A DNA stretch of 64,000 bases from Odobenus rosmarus divergens (lineage: Eukaryota; Chordata; Mammalia; Carnivora; Odobenidae), in the NCBI RefSeq assembly GCF_000321225.1, contig NW_004450287.1, positions 3,188,328 through 3,252,327 on the forward strand, read 5' to 3'. Every line of letters starts with the position of its first letter. The first letter of the stretch is position 1. Both the position numbers and the translations under genes were made by a program. Below are positions 36,063 to 47,720 of this stretch, piece after piece. A model generated the notes under the pieces. The model had not been told where the DNA came from. It did not search any database and was given only the letters and a program-made list of their open reading frames with translations.

Positions 36063-37121
36063 AGATATTTTTAATCAAAATTATGTTTAACTTCTGATTA
36101 AGTTAACTATATTGATGACTTCTATAAGAACCTTTATTTAAAAATATTTTATACTATCATGCCTGAATTCAAAATATCAAAAAACATTTATTACTACATT
36201 TCTGTCCTGCTATATTAGATTTTTCTGTACTATCCATCCCTTTATTTTTTTACTTTTCCGAAGGAGCTCTTACCTTATGAGGAGCTATTAAGATATCAAT
36301 ATACCTGCATTAACCTTGTTCTGACTCTTTCAAATAAGGTGGATATTAGCACTAACTGCTCAACAACTGAAATGACTTATTTTTTTAATGCAGTTGTTTA
36401 AAAAATGTAAGACAAGTAAAAGAAATCAGTTTGAAAAGCTGAGAGCAGAGTGTTAAAATATTACTTTCACATTGAGGCAGATTTAACAAGAGAATGCATT
36501 TATTTATTGTGCCTGGAATTCTCTGTATAATTGCATTGTATTTCCCGTCTGCTATTTGTGTATGAATAAAAGTCTCTCCCTCACTACACAGTACCTCCTC
36601 TCTCCTATTAGACCTTGGGTTTGAGTTATAATGGTAGATTAAGTTTTAACTGCAGACATAAAGCTGCCTCCCTATCTAAAAGTGTAGCTTTATGCACCCA
36701 CAGTTTCACTATGCAGCTTTCAGTATCCCTTTATGCTTCAACTTCCTTTTTTTCTAGAATTCTCCAGGTGCTTGAATGCAATTGTTTGTATGAGGTATAT
36801 TTGGTCAGTGAGGCATGTAATGCATTTATAAATTACATAGTCAAGATTTTGCATAGAAAAACTCTAGGCTTTATTTATTGTACTTTAAAGATCACACTCT
36901 TTGTCATAAAATAAGATCAGGATTAAAGTACAAAATAGAAGAAATAACACTGAAACTAGTAAAAAATGTTGGATCTTTGTATTCTGTTCTCTTTACAGTT
37001 TGTCTCTCATAATTGTAAATAAACTTAAGCTTAAGTCTCTGTGTTCTTTGTGCCATTGAGAGAAACATAAAATCACGTAAGAAATTTTCATGGTGGTGGG
37101 TGAAGGATATAATAATAACAA
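36063..37121. other. Unrecognised DNA
   Basis: The plus frame 36615-36914 (99 codons) is Ser/Cys-rich without a domain. A 14-base perfect palindrome acttaagcttaagt lies at 37023-37036. Confidence 0.5.
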
Positions 37122-37345
37122 ACACAGTTTTAAGTACTTTTTGTTATTGCATTTAATTCTTACAACAACCTGATAGAGTAAGTACTAGGATTATCACCCT
37201 GATTTTGTAGATAAGAAAAGTGATGTTCAACAAGTTTAAGGAACTGGAGAAAATATATTAATTTAGTAAGTGGCAATCTAGATACAAACTCAGGGAGTCA
37301 GGCTCTGGAGCTTACCTACTTACCTAGCAGGTGGGATGCTACATT
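37122..37345 (+). repeat. MIR SINE (first of a pair)
   Basis: 'ttacaacaacctgatagagt', 'ggattatcaccctgattttg' and 'gtaagtggcaatctagatac' follow MIR. Near full length. Confidence 0.65.
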
Positions 37346-37351
37346 TTCAGT

Positions 37352-37409
37352 AGAAGTAGTAATAACATCTATGACATTTCAGAAGTAGTGATAATATCTA
37401 TGACATTGC
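37352..37409 (+). repeat. 29-bp tandem duplication
   Basis: Two copies of agaagtagtRataaYatcta-type sequence, 37352-37380 and 37381-37409, differing at three positions, lie between two MIRs. Confidence 0.9.
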
Positions 37410-37605
37410 AGAGCCATACTGTGTGCTGGTCATTCTTAATACATTATTTTACTTAATCTTTGCAATAATCCAAGAGTGGATCTCTCATCTACAGATGAAA
37501 TCCTCAGAGAGGTTAACTAGCCACACATTACAAACCGGCAGAACTTCCACTGAAGGGCCAGCCTTTTTCACTCCAAAGAGAGTAGCCTCCTTATGCCTTT
37601 TGTGG
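37410..37605 (+). repeat. MIR SINE (second of a pair)
   Basis: 'tactgtgtgctggtcattct', 'acagatgaaatcctcagaga' and 'ggttaactagccacacatta' follow MIR, in the same orientation as the copy at 37122. Confidence 0.6.
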
Positions 37606-38084
37606 TAAGTGAAAGACCCTTGGATATGGGTCTACTTGACAGGTCAAGGAGATTTCTTTGGGAAATGTGGTCTAAAGGACAGAAGGCAGAAATGTGAAAA
37701 TCTACAGGAAAGTAGATTTTTCAGTAATGCCCAACTGTTCTAGTTCTCTTGGGTTTTTTTGTTTTTGAATCCAGAAATGGCTTTTTTTTTTCCACATTAC
37801 ACTTCAGGGTGCAGAAATACCTTTCCTTGTCTGCTAAGCATGGCTGGGTCAGGCAAAAGTTCTTGAGAATGGATTGATTTTATGTTAAGCCATCTCAGAT
37901 AAATTGACAGTGAGTTTGAGAAAGGATTTTCTTTGCTCCAGAGTTCCAGAAAGCTTGTTCTTTTATCCTGGAGAACGTATATGATGATCAGAGAGTGAAA
38001 CTTGCAATAAGGAACAAAACTATATTTAATATAAACAACCACAGCAATGTGAATAGAAAGGTCTATATTACAAGTCCTGCTGTA
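37606..38084. other. Unrecognised DNA
   Basis: Minus frame 37797-38042 has no domain. Nothing else seen. Confidence 0.5.
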
Positions 38085-38200
38085 TCTCTGAACAATCTTG
38101 TGAATGAAGGGAGCACTTTACCTCTTAGTTCTCTCATGTATAACGTGGGGTAATGAAATGCTGGTCTCTAATAATCTCTAAAATCATGAAGCAGGTGGAA
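38085..38200 (-). repeat. MIR-like fragment, antisense
   Basis: 'cactttacctcttagttctc' and 'ctctaataatctctaaaatc' resemble the antisense MIR/MIR3 core. Confidence 0.45.
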
Positions 38201-38856
38201 CAAAGCATACTATTTTTAGAAGAAAATATTGAATATAAAATTAGGGATAAGAAATTATGTTAATAGATCTGTTAAATCATGTCAACAGAATTCCTTCAAT
38301 TGATTAACACTTGCTGAAAACCAAAGGTGTAAAATGTTCAAGAAATATCACAAAAGGAAGGCATAATCCAAGTCTTTAACTTTTGAATATGTATCTGGAA
38401 AATTAATTCTCTCTCATCCAATCAGGAGACATCAGCATGGAAAACACATTAAAATAAATGTCACTGTAATATAAGATGCTACCCTGTACAACTAATCCAA
38501 GCCAAGCCTTTAATATTTATTCTCCTGTGGGCATTGTTTCCATGATTTTATATTTTATAATCATATCCAGTCATCAGCATATATAGTCAATTTTGCTATA
38601 ATGCTTGCATTGAAAAAAACAGTTCCATTCCATGCAATTGATACATTAGTGAACAATTTGAAAATAATAGAAATTTCATGTTTGCTTATGTATAATTTTG
38701 TTCCTGAGAAACATGAAGGGAACACAGCTAACTGCATCCAGTTGAACTTTGTTGTTTAGGAATATACAAAACAGCACATATGCACAGACTTCAAATGCCA
38801 GCTACCCTGGTCTTGATTCACTGTGTATTATTCAACTAGGTTTTATTTTGCTATTC
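38201..38856. other. Unrecognised DNA
   Basis: No gene or repeat recognised. Confidence 0.5.
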
Positions 38857-38967
38857 AGTATATATATACATATACACACACACGTACATACACACACACA
38901 TATAAGTATATATATGTATCTTTCCTTTCTCTCTCTCTTTATATATGTATATATGTATATATATCCC
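38857..38967. repeat. Compound (TA)/(CA)/(TC) microsatellite
   Basis: Alternating tata, caca and tctc runs. The frame 38749-38982 owes its length to this repeat. Confidence 0.9.
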
Positions 38968-39210
38968 ATTCAACATTCTTAACATGAATAATTTTTCTTA
39001 AAATGCCGGTAGTGAATGAAACAGGAAATCTTTAGGTATTGAGGAGAAGTTTGAAATCATAAAGTGTTTTGCAAGAAACAACAGAACATTTGCTATCTCT
39101 TCAGCTGTGAAAAAAATTTACATGGTAGAATATCACAATGACACAAAAATAAAAGAAAAACTTCAAGTATTGCAAAGCTGTAAGAACATGGACTTAAGAA
39201 CTAGAAAAAA

Positions 39211-39402
39211 GGGCGCCTGGGTGGCTCAGTCGTTAAGCGTCTGCCTTCGGCTCAGGTCATGATCCCAGGGTCCTGGGATCGAGTCCCACATCGGGCTCCC
39301 TGCTCAGCGGGAAGCCTGCTTCTCCCTCTCCCACTCCCCCTGCTTGTGTTCCCTCTCTCACTGTGTCTCTCTCTGTCAAATAAATAAATAAAGTCTTTTA
39401 AA
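39211..39402 (+). mobile_element. SINEC, sense, young-looking copy
   Basis: Exact 15-base duplication aagaactagaaaaaa at 39196-39210 and 39403-39417. It carries 'cagtcgttaagcg' and 'gcgggaagcc', shared with the copy at 47506. Confidence 0.95.
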
Positions 39403-39417
39403 AAGAACTAGAAAAAA

Positions 39418-40663
39418 ATGGGAAGAATAGTTGAGCATACGGATTGAAGAACAAACTGCTAAAGAATTGGAAATGTATTGCACAATCAGAAAAAAAAAGC
39501 ACCATATATTAAGACCTTAAATTGCCAAACCTTGAGGAAGTGGCTCATTTTAGTGCTATTGTTGTTGATTTAATGATTTCAAACATTGCTGGAATTTCCA
39601 AAGTCTTCAACTGTTGAGCCAAACCATTAGTGCATATGAGAAATCTGAGTGGAAAGAATTTCCAGCCATGGTACAAAAATTATTCGAAGTAGAGGTTATA
39701 CATTAGATCAACTTTTCAATTTTGATGATAGAGGCATCTATTAGAAATGCATCCCTTAAAACACCTACATTTCAAAGAAAAAAAAACATGTTTTAGGATT
39801 AAAAATGAGATCGATCTGTTGGCACCAGTGGGGAGAGGAAGAAGATGAGCCACACCCATCCACATAGGGTGTTACAACTTCACATTCAGTTTAGATAATG
39901 CTCCTTCCAACACTTCACAAGCTGCCTGATTCTGACACGCCTTCTATATGCAAGCATCAAGGTCTTTTTCAAGATAGAGTGACGTATTTATTATAGTTTT
40001 TATGCATTTTTTAGCCATTTAACATACGTAAAAGTGTGCCACCATTTTTATTGTTTCTATCTTTTTAAAAAAATTTGTCACGAGAAAATTTTTGAGTATT
40101 GTTTCTTCATATTTCCATAATCACTCTGATTTTTATTTTCTGATTTTATATAGTGAAGCAGTTTTAAAAAATCATATATCATGTTATAACAGAACTGATT
40201 ATATATTCAGTCAAGGGTAAGGTGGCCTAGCTGTTCTGTGTTTTCTTCTTTCTACTTCTCCACCTCCTCTCTCTTCTTCTTCAACTATAAAATTAATATG
40301 CTTGTTTAAAAATCTTTTTTTAATAATAAAGAATTGTGTAAAGTTAAAAAAGGAAGATAAAGAACTCCACCACCACAAGCCCTCCATCCCTTAGACTTCT
40401 TCAGATTTTTGAGTTGTTACTGCAAAGCTAGATTAAGTTATAAAAATCAAAGTGCATTAATTTTTAATCCCAGTTTAAGTCCATTGTTTACATACAAACA
40501 GTATCAGTTGGAGTATCATAAGTGGCTAAAGAAACAGAGTAGCATATCCATTTACTTCATTTTGCTGGTGACCATATAAACAAGTAGTCTAGATTATAGT
40601 TAATTGATTCAACTAATATCACATCCAGATAAATTGAGAGGGTGTCTGCAGTGTTATTTAAAC
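39418..40663. other. Unrecognised DNA
   Basis: No gene or named repeat seen. Confidence 0.5.
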
Positions 40664-40846
40664 CAGTGTTTCTTTTGGAACAGCAGTATCAACATCATCT
40701 GAGAATTTGATAGAAATTCTAATTCTCTGGCCACACCTCAGATTGGCTGATTGAAAATCTCTGGGAGTGGGGCCCAGCAATCTGTTTTCTCACAAGCTTT
40801 CCATGTGATTCTGATGCATGCTTATGCTCATATGTGATAAACACTG
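40664..40846 (+). mobile_element. MER5A-like hAT DNA transposon (non-autonomous)
   Basis: Starts cagtg and ends cactg, about 183 bases, with 'ctctggccacacctcagatt' and 'ctgggagtggggcccagcaa' in the centre as in MER5A. The flanks atttaaac (40656-40663) and gattaaac (40847-40854) fit a decayed 8-base duplication. Confidence 0.8.
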
Positions 40847-40869
40847 GATTAAACTATCTCAAAGTTAAT

Positions 40870-41088
40870 TTAGGAACAGGAAGTCTGAGATCAGATTTGC
40901 AGATTCAAAATCTAGGTTCTGATACTTTCTGGTCACCATATAACCTTGTTCAAGCTATTTTAAATGCCCAATGTCCCTTTCCTTAACTATTTGAGGATTA
41001 CATAAAATAATTGGTACCAAAAGAATTTAGAATGAGCCTGGCATATAGTAAGTACTCAGTAATGTAGCATAACCTTTTATTTTCATTC
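40870..41088 (-). repeat. MIR SINE, antisense
   Basis: 'ctaggttctgatactttctg', 'aaccttgttcaagctatttt' and 'gagcctggcatatagtaagt' follow antisense MIR. Confidence 0.6.
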
Positions 41089-44000
41089 TAAGCATCTTCT
41101 CTTGTGATCATTTAATAAGCTAAAGAATGCTCATTTTATATGATTATGGTTATAGTAGTAATAGCATTTTAGTCATATATGATCTTGAATAATAAAATAG
41201 AGTGTAAGGATTGAGAATGTGACAGGCATGTAAAGAAATTTACCGTATGTCACAAATTGTGTTCTTCGGGAAGGAGCCTGAGGTGGACTCAGATTTATCA
41301 ACACTTGTGGAAAGGAGAGGCAGGAAGCAAGGTTTGACAGTAGGAGTACTTGAGTTCTGACTCAGGCCTAATGATAACCTCAACCAGGCACATGCAGAAG
41401 CTCTAGCTGAAATCACCTGTTGGAATTGTCCTTCATTGAGCTGAAAAGGCCTAGCATTTCTCTACCCTCCTCCATCAGTCGTTTGATGGGGGTCATCCCC
41501 TGAAGGTCATGACCTCAGGTGAGGAAGTTCTCTGACCCTGAAGCCATCCCTGAAGGTGCTCCCAGCTCAGGCTTGTCTGCCAATGGCATCTCTTGCAGCT
41601 GACACGATAAACTTCCTTAAAGCGAGGATTTGAGCAACAAGTACTTTTAAGAAGGGGGATCTGGAGAGGGCATCACTGCAGCTTCCTTTTCTTATATACT
41701 AATGCCTCAACAGATAAGGGCGGATTTCTGGTTATACATAAAAATTAAAGTAAATTTTATGATATTTTCCAATGGGGAGGGAGAAAGGAATGTAATGTGA
41801 AAAATAGCAAAAAGTATATATTTTTAATTAAGTCATACATGTGTCAAAACAAGCAGAATTTGTATCATATAAAGCAAAAAGGGACTATGATTATTTCTGT
41901 AGAAGAGGTGAGAACCTAGATTTCAGAGAATGCATGATGTTATGTTTGGTTCTGCTGTACTCTGGAATAGATTTTACCTCGTGGAAGCTATCTGTATGAT
42001 AACGTGGTATTTATTGGAGCTGTACCCCCTAGCATAAGTGGAATCCCCCCAATAAGTCAAATTAAATATTGTAGTGAAGGTTTATACTATTTCTTTTTAA
42101 TCTAAAGAATATGGAGTATTTCTCAAATGCGACATTTAGATTATTTTAAAGAGAGGGAAATCAAGATAACATTTTAACTATATTATTAAACAGTACGAAA
42201 CACAGAAAAAGATAAATTCTTCATAAAATATAGTTCTTTAATAAAAAATTTAAATGTGCATGGCTTAGTAACTTTAGGTTTATGTTGTAAAATTTGAAGT
42301 TAGGGAAAATTATATTTCTGTATTCTAGGTACTTAGCTGTCAACTGTCTCATAGTTTATAGTCTTCATCAATACCTTGAACCAGAGCCTAATGGTCAGAG
42401 GACTACATACTACATTTCTACTCCCAATTAATTCTGAGAGAACAATTCTCTGACCATTATGATCTGACCCAAGTAGAATCTCGACATGAATTTCTGAATA
42501 ATTCCACTGTATGTTAAGCTTGGTGCTTTTGATTAGATGTCCCTGTGAAAAGGTTATCTTATCAAACTAATAAATGAACTGCTGAACAAGCTGACAGACT
42601 GTGGCTGGAAATGGCTTTTGCCCCATGGCTCAATTACAAACCAGCCAATAAGAAGGCAGAAAGGAAAGCTAAAGGTGATTAATTGATTGCAATGTCACAG
42701 TGAATAAGTTAACTCTCACGGCCCTAAATGTAAGTTGACACTATAAATGAGAATAGTGGAGAAACAAAATAGTCAGGATGAAAGCTATCAGACTACAACA
42801 GAGAACAATTGAGAAACAAGTAGGGGCTCAATTAAAGAGAATGAGGACATGTTTCCAAAGGAATACATTTTCACCCCCATTTGATCTAATAACAATCCCT
42901 GCGATGGCGCCTCCTCTCCTTTTTATTTTCGTCTTATAGAAATTCTAACATACTAAGAAATAGATTTCCCAAAGAAAATTTCTAGAAAAATAAATGCAGA
43001 AAGGTTTGAGTTCTCTTGATAAATTTTTATGGCTCTTAAAAAAAAAATCCCATGGATGAAATAACTGTCAGGATCTGAAGAGATAGATCTCTCCCCACTA
43101 CTCCAAAAAGGAAGAAGAGTCTGGAAGCAGCCACCCAGCGTTTTGTCCTACAAAGGGAATCCTTCTTCAGACATGTCTATTTCTCTACGTAAAATGAAAT
43201 CTGCTTTCCAAACAGTAGCCAGATCAATATGAACTGCCTACTGAGTAATCTGATGTCACTGTAAGGAGACATTTGGAATGAAAACCAAAAGAAAAAGAAA
43301 GAAGGAGGAGTAATGAGAAGAAAGGGGAAGAAAAGGGATCAAAGCAAGGTTAGAATGCTGTGGAAAGCAGAACAGAGATGGGATGTGTTAAAAGCCATTT
43401 ATAATAGGAAGATTTTTTACAACCTGAACAGAATGGTGAGGAAGCTGCCAAAGAAACTGCAAAAGATGGTGACAATGACGAAAAGGTAAACGAGAAAGAT
43501 TTAAAGCCTCTTCAAATACAGAGACAAGGAGGACAACCTGAGAACGAAAATTCAAGCTCGTGTTATATAAATTGCATGGAACTGAGCTTGCTGCATTCTT
43601 TCTTCTATCCATATATCAGTGCGAGTTTTGACAATGGGAAGCAGAACAAAAAAAGGGGAATAAACTTTCCACATCATGATTAATACATACAGATCTAAGT
43701 TCTCCAGACCGTAAGGCTCTCTGTGAACATTTATCAGGCACCAGGTTTGTTAGGGAATGAAAGGCCATCAAACCACTTCTTTAATCCAGAGCCAGTGAAA
43801 AATTAGGGAGACTCCTGGGGAAGGAAGAGAAAGAAAGAAAGAAATCTGGTTGGATGTATTTTACTTCTCTTAGAGGTTCAGTGGATAAATAACCATGCTC
43901 ATCATTAATACTGTAGTTATTTTAAATCCTTTTTTGTATCCAAAGCTGGTTATCTGTTTTTAAAACCAATATAATTTAAACTATATTATTTCATATTAAT

Positions 44001-44576
44001 CTCAGATATATAAAAAAGTTGTGGATTACCAGTTATTGTGTGGAGTCTAACAATTAGAGCTTTTTATCCTATCTTCCATTCAGTTAGTACATAATCATGA
44101 CTTTGGTCAAAAGGCATTTTCAAGCAAACCTGTCATTTTGTTGCAGTGTGGTTATTAGTTTAGTGAGGTGTGACTTTTACAATAATACACAACCACTAAA
44201 ATTATTCTAAAGATTGAGGAATAGGAATAAAAGCTTCTACCACAAGTTATTATGCTAATATATTGAATACATTATGATTTGTAAATGAGTATTTTCCTAT
44301 TATTTATATGTAAACTGACCTTAACTATTGCAGAAATAGAAGTGTTTTGAATTAAGCAAATAAAGTGAACACTGTATTTTAATTTTATTTCAATAAATAA
44401 GGATAATGACCTCTATAGAGTTCAGTTCAGTATTGTCTTTTAATAGTAACCATTTTTCAAGACAAAAAATCCATTGCATATTCAGTTCTGAGAGAAGAAC
44501 CTTTACATATAGATTGTTAGTGACTTTTTTCATAGCATGATTTTTTAGCCAAAGAAAAATTAAATAAACACCATAT
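41089..44576. other. Unrecognised DNA, no supported gene
   Basis: About 41245-41690 is GC-richer and has the feel of an old LTR-type repeat, family unknown. About 42560-42790 has even composition with homeodomain-like 'ggtgattaattgattgcaat'. 43408-43683 is an open frame noted separately. Confidence 0.45.
43408..43683 (+). other. Open, acidic frame without a start; possible pseudogene scrap
   Basis: 91 open codons lie between stops at 43405 and 43681. The first half is strikingly hydrophilic (it includes NGEEAAKETAKDGDNDEK), and the second half is ordinary. There is no ATG at the start, no splice or poly-A context, and I do not recognise the protein. It may be chance. Confidence 0.15.
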
Positions 44577-44591
44577 GTAATGATACATTTA

Positions 44592-44830
44592 TTTATTCAT
44601 TCATTCATTTAGAGATTTTATTTATTCATTTGAGACAGAGAGATAAAGAGAGAGAGCATGAGCAGGAGGAGAGGCAGAAGGAGAGGGGAAAGCAGACTCC
44701 CCACTAAGCCGGGAGCCCAGCCTGGGGCTCTGTGCCAGGACCTGGAGATCATTACCTGAGTCCAGGACCTGGAGATCATGACCTGAGCCGAAGGCAGACG
44801 CTTAACCATCTGAGCCACCCAGACACCTCT
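44592..44830 (-). mobile_element. SINEC, antisense, with internal 27-bp duplication
   Basis: Exact 15-base duplication gtaatgatacattta at 44577-44591 and 44831-44845. Inside, a 27-base unit beginning ccaggacctggagatcat is repeated in tandem (44735-44761, 44762-44788). Confidence 0.93.
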
Positions 44831-44845
44831 GTAATGATACATTTA

Positions 44846-45104
44846 TAATTATTATGACAAGAATAATAATCAGATTATTTCAAGATTACTGTTTAGGGTC
44901 AATTTATAATATAGCTTTTCATTTAAATCTAGTGTATATAAAAGTGGAAAAGTCAAAGTATCTCATTTGCTTCTTTTTCATTTTACTAATAATTTGTTAA
45001 GCTGTCCGTGAATTATTGCAATGAAGAAAGAACTGGTGAAGAAGCAAGAATTGTCACACGGTATAAATTTGAAAGGGTTAGAACTTTATTTTCTTGCAAA
45101 TGCT
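44846..45104. other. Unrecognised AT-rich DNA
   Basis: Nothing recognised. Confidence 0.5.
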
Positions 45105-46350
45105 CTATTCCTTATACATGTGAAATACTACAAACCATGTATCTGATAAGGGGTTAATATTCAAAATACATAAGGAAATCAGTAGCAAAAAACAAAATAA
45201 AACAAGTAATCCCATTAAAAAAAAGAGCAAAGAACCAGAATAAACATTTTTCCAAGGAAGAGGTAAAAATAGACAATAAGCACATGAAAAGGTGCTCAAG
45301 ATCACTAATCATCAAGGAAATGCAAATCAAAATCATTATAAGGGGACCTTAGATGGCTCAGTTGGTTAAGTGTCCAACTCTTGATTTCAGCTTAGATCGT
45401 GACTTCAGGGTTGTGAGGCTGAGTCCCATGTTGGGCTTTGTACTCAGTGGGGACTCTGCTTGAGATTCTCTCCCTCTCCCTCTGCCACTTCCCCCGTTCT
45501 CTCTCTAAAATAAATAAATCTTAAAAAAGTTGATCTCACCTCATACCTGTTAGGATGGCTATTATCAAAGACAGAGATGACAAGTGTTAGTGCAGATGTG
45601 GAGAAAAGTGTACCCTGTGCACGGTTCGTGGGAATAGGTATTGGTGCAGCAACTATGGAAAAGAGTGTGGAGGTTCCTCAAAAATGAAAAATGGAACTAA
45701 CTTATGACCCAGCAATCCCACTTCTGGGCATATATGCAAAGGAAATAAAATAAGTATCTCAAAGAGATAACTACACTCCCATGTTCACTCTAGTGTTATT
45801 CACAACAGCCAAGAATTAAGCACATCCTATGTGTCTCTCAATGGATGAATAGATAAAGAAAATGTCATATGTATATATACAGTGGAAGGAAACCCTACCA
45901 ATTGTGACAACATGAATGAACCGGGAGGGCATTAAGCTAGACAGAGAAAGACAAATAGTGTCTTATCTAACTTATGTGTGCAATCTAACAAAAGTTGAAC
46001 TCAAAGGAACAGTGAGTAGAATGGTGGTTGCCAGGGTCTGGGAGATGGGGAAAGTAGGGAGGCATTAGTCAAAGGGTACAAATTTTTGGTTATAGATGAG
46101 TTAAGTTCTGAGGATCCAATACATAGCATAGTTAAAAATACTGTATTATATACTTGAAAACCACTTGGTGTAGATCTTAAGTGTTTCCCCTCTCCACACA
46201 CATACAAAGTGGCAACTATGTGAAGTGATGAATGTGTTAATTAACTTGATTGGTGTAATCATTTTGCAGTGTATACATAAATCATCACATTGTACAACTT
46301 AAATATATAAAATTTTGTCAGTTATACTGTAATTAAGTTGGACAAAATTT
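45105..46350 (+). mobile_element. Old L1, 3' end, sense, with nested SINE
   Basis: ORF2 C-terminal region (e.g. 'aacatttttccaaggaagag', 'gacccagcaatcccacttct') followed by an old-type 3' UTR ('tggtggttgccagggtctgg', 'cattgtacaacttaaatata'). The SINE at 45341-45528 splits it. The reading frames are badly decayed. Minus frames at 45105-45336 and 46001-46207 are incidental. Confidence 0.85.
45341..45528 (+). mobile_element. SINEC, sense, older type, nested in L1
   Basis: 'cttagatggctcagttggtt' head, older 'caactcttgatttcagctta' body, AAATAAATC tail. No clean duplication remains, which fits greater age. Confidence 0.88.
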
Positions 46351-46934
46351 TAAATAGTATCATTTGATGGCATAACGATAAGAAAATTGAATTTAAAAAA
46401 TACAGTAGAGGCTCAGAGAAATGAAGAAATTTGCCATGATCATGCAGGTACAAATTATAAAATTAGAAATTTCATATTTTTTCCTCCTCAGTTCATCCAA
46501 TTCCTTATTTTACAATGTGATTAATAAATGTACTTTATATGTTTGAATATTATATTGATTTTAAAGTGAATCTATATGCACTATTACATGTAGCATAACA
46601 GGAACAATTTTACTAATTATATTAAATAAAGTAGTAAGATATTTTCATCAGTCTAAGTCTCCATATTCTCAATGTGTGTTTCACAAGTCACCAAATATGT
46701 GTTAACTCATTTCACTTGTTTGTTTGATATAACCCAATAATATCAAAATAAAAACAAAAATGGAAAGAAACAGGCCATTCTTTAATGTTAGAAAGAGGTT
46801 TGATCAGATTTTTCAACTAAATAGCCTGGTTGAGAAACAGTTAACCCTTACGCTTATTCTACTTTAGAATAAACAAGAGAACATATTTACCTAATAATAA
46901 CACAATGCTTGTTCAGCCCCACAATTAGACAAAT
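46351..46934. other. Mostly unrecognised DNA
   Basis: A MIR-like scrap sits at about 46400-46480 ('gaggctcagagaaatgaaga'). Nothing else seen. Confidence 0.45.
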
Positions 46935-47250
46935 TTTATTCAGCAACCTTTATGTGCTAAGCACTTTCTTATGCACTGGGATAGACCCAACAATAATTAT
47001 AAATCTAATTAAGTCAAATCTACTTCAGTAAAATATATTAGTACTGATAGAGTAAGTATCAGATAGTCTCAGGATATATAATTGTGTATACTAAACTCAG
47101 TTTTGTGTGATTAGAAAAACTTGCAGGAGAAATAATATTTGGGATATTGGGAAATGAGTAGGAGTGGGCAAGAATAACTTTATGGAAACAGGAGAAACTC
47201 TACTTCAAAAACCAGCAACATAGGAAAGTGTGATTCATTCTAGGAAATGA
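46935..47250 (+). repeat. Ancient interspersed repeat, family not named
   Basis: 'ttcagcaacctttatgtgct', 'aagcactttcttatgcactg' and 'gaaatgagtaggagtgggca' match in order a common old mammalian repeat. I am not certain of its name. Confidence 0.4.
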
Positions 47251-47269
47251 AAATGCCTTCCCACCAGAC

Positions 47270-47375
47270 ACTAAGTTCTCCGTTAGAATATAAGCTCCAC
47301 GGGCAGAGATTTTTTTCTTGTATTGCCATATGCCAGGTATTTAGTTAATAGTTGATAATTTGCTGAATAAAACTT
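47270..47375 (+). repeat. L2-like LINE 3' end
   Basis: 'agaatataagctccacgggc', 'agagatttttttcttgta' and 'gataatttgctgaataaa' follow the L2 3' terminus. Confidence 0.6.
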
Positions 47376-47505
47376 GAAGTCAAGTGTCACTGAAAGGCAG
47401 AAATGCTATTGAGACATGAGAAGAAATATCTTTGTATCTAAGTATCTTTGTATTTATTCAAATATGATCCACTTCTCTTTTAGTCCATATAGAAGAGTAA
47501 ATATT

Positions 47506-47705
47506 GGGGCACCTGGGTGGCTCAGTCGTTAAGCGTCTGCCTTCGGCTCAGGTCATGATCCCAGGGTCCTGGGATCCAGCCCCGCATCAGGCTCCCTGCT
47601 CCGCGGGAAGCCTGCTTCTCCCTCTCCCACTCCCCCTGCTTGTGTTCCCTCTCTCACTGTGTCTCTCTCTGTCAAACAAATAAATAAAATCTTTTAAAAA
47701 AAAAA
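47506..47705 (+). mobile_element. SINEC, sense, young-looking copy
   Basis: Exact 15-base duplication agaagagtaaatatt at 47491-47505 and 47706-47720. Very similar to the copy at 39211. Confidence 0.95.
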
Positions 47706-47720
47706 AGAAGAGTAAATATT

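Noticed and set aside
36615..36914. 99-codon plus-strand frame
   Set aside because: Ser/Cys/Phe-rich without a domain and ending in AT-rich sequence. Consistent with chance.
38749..38982. 77-codon frame with repeated I-H-T-H residues
   Set aside because: Translation of a TA/CA microsatellite.
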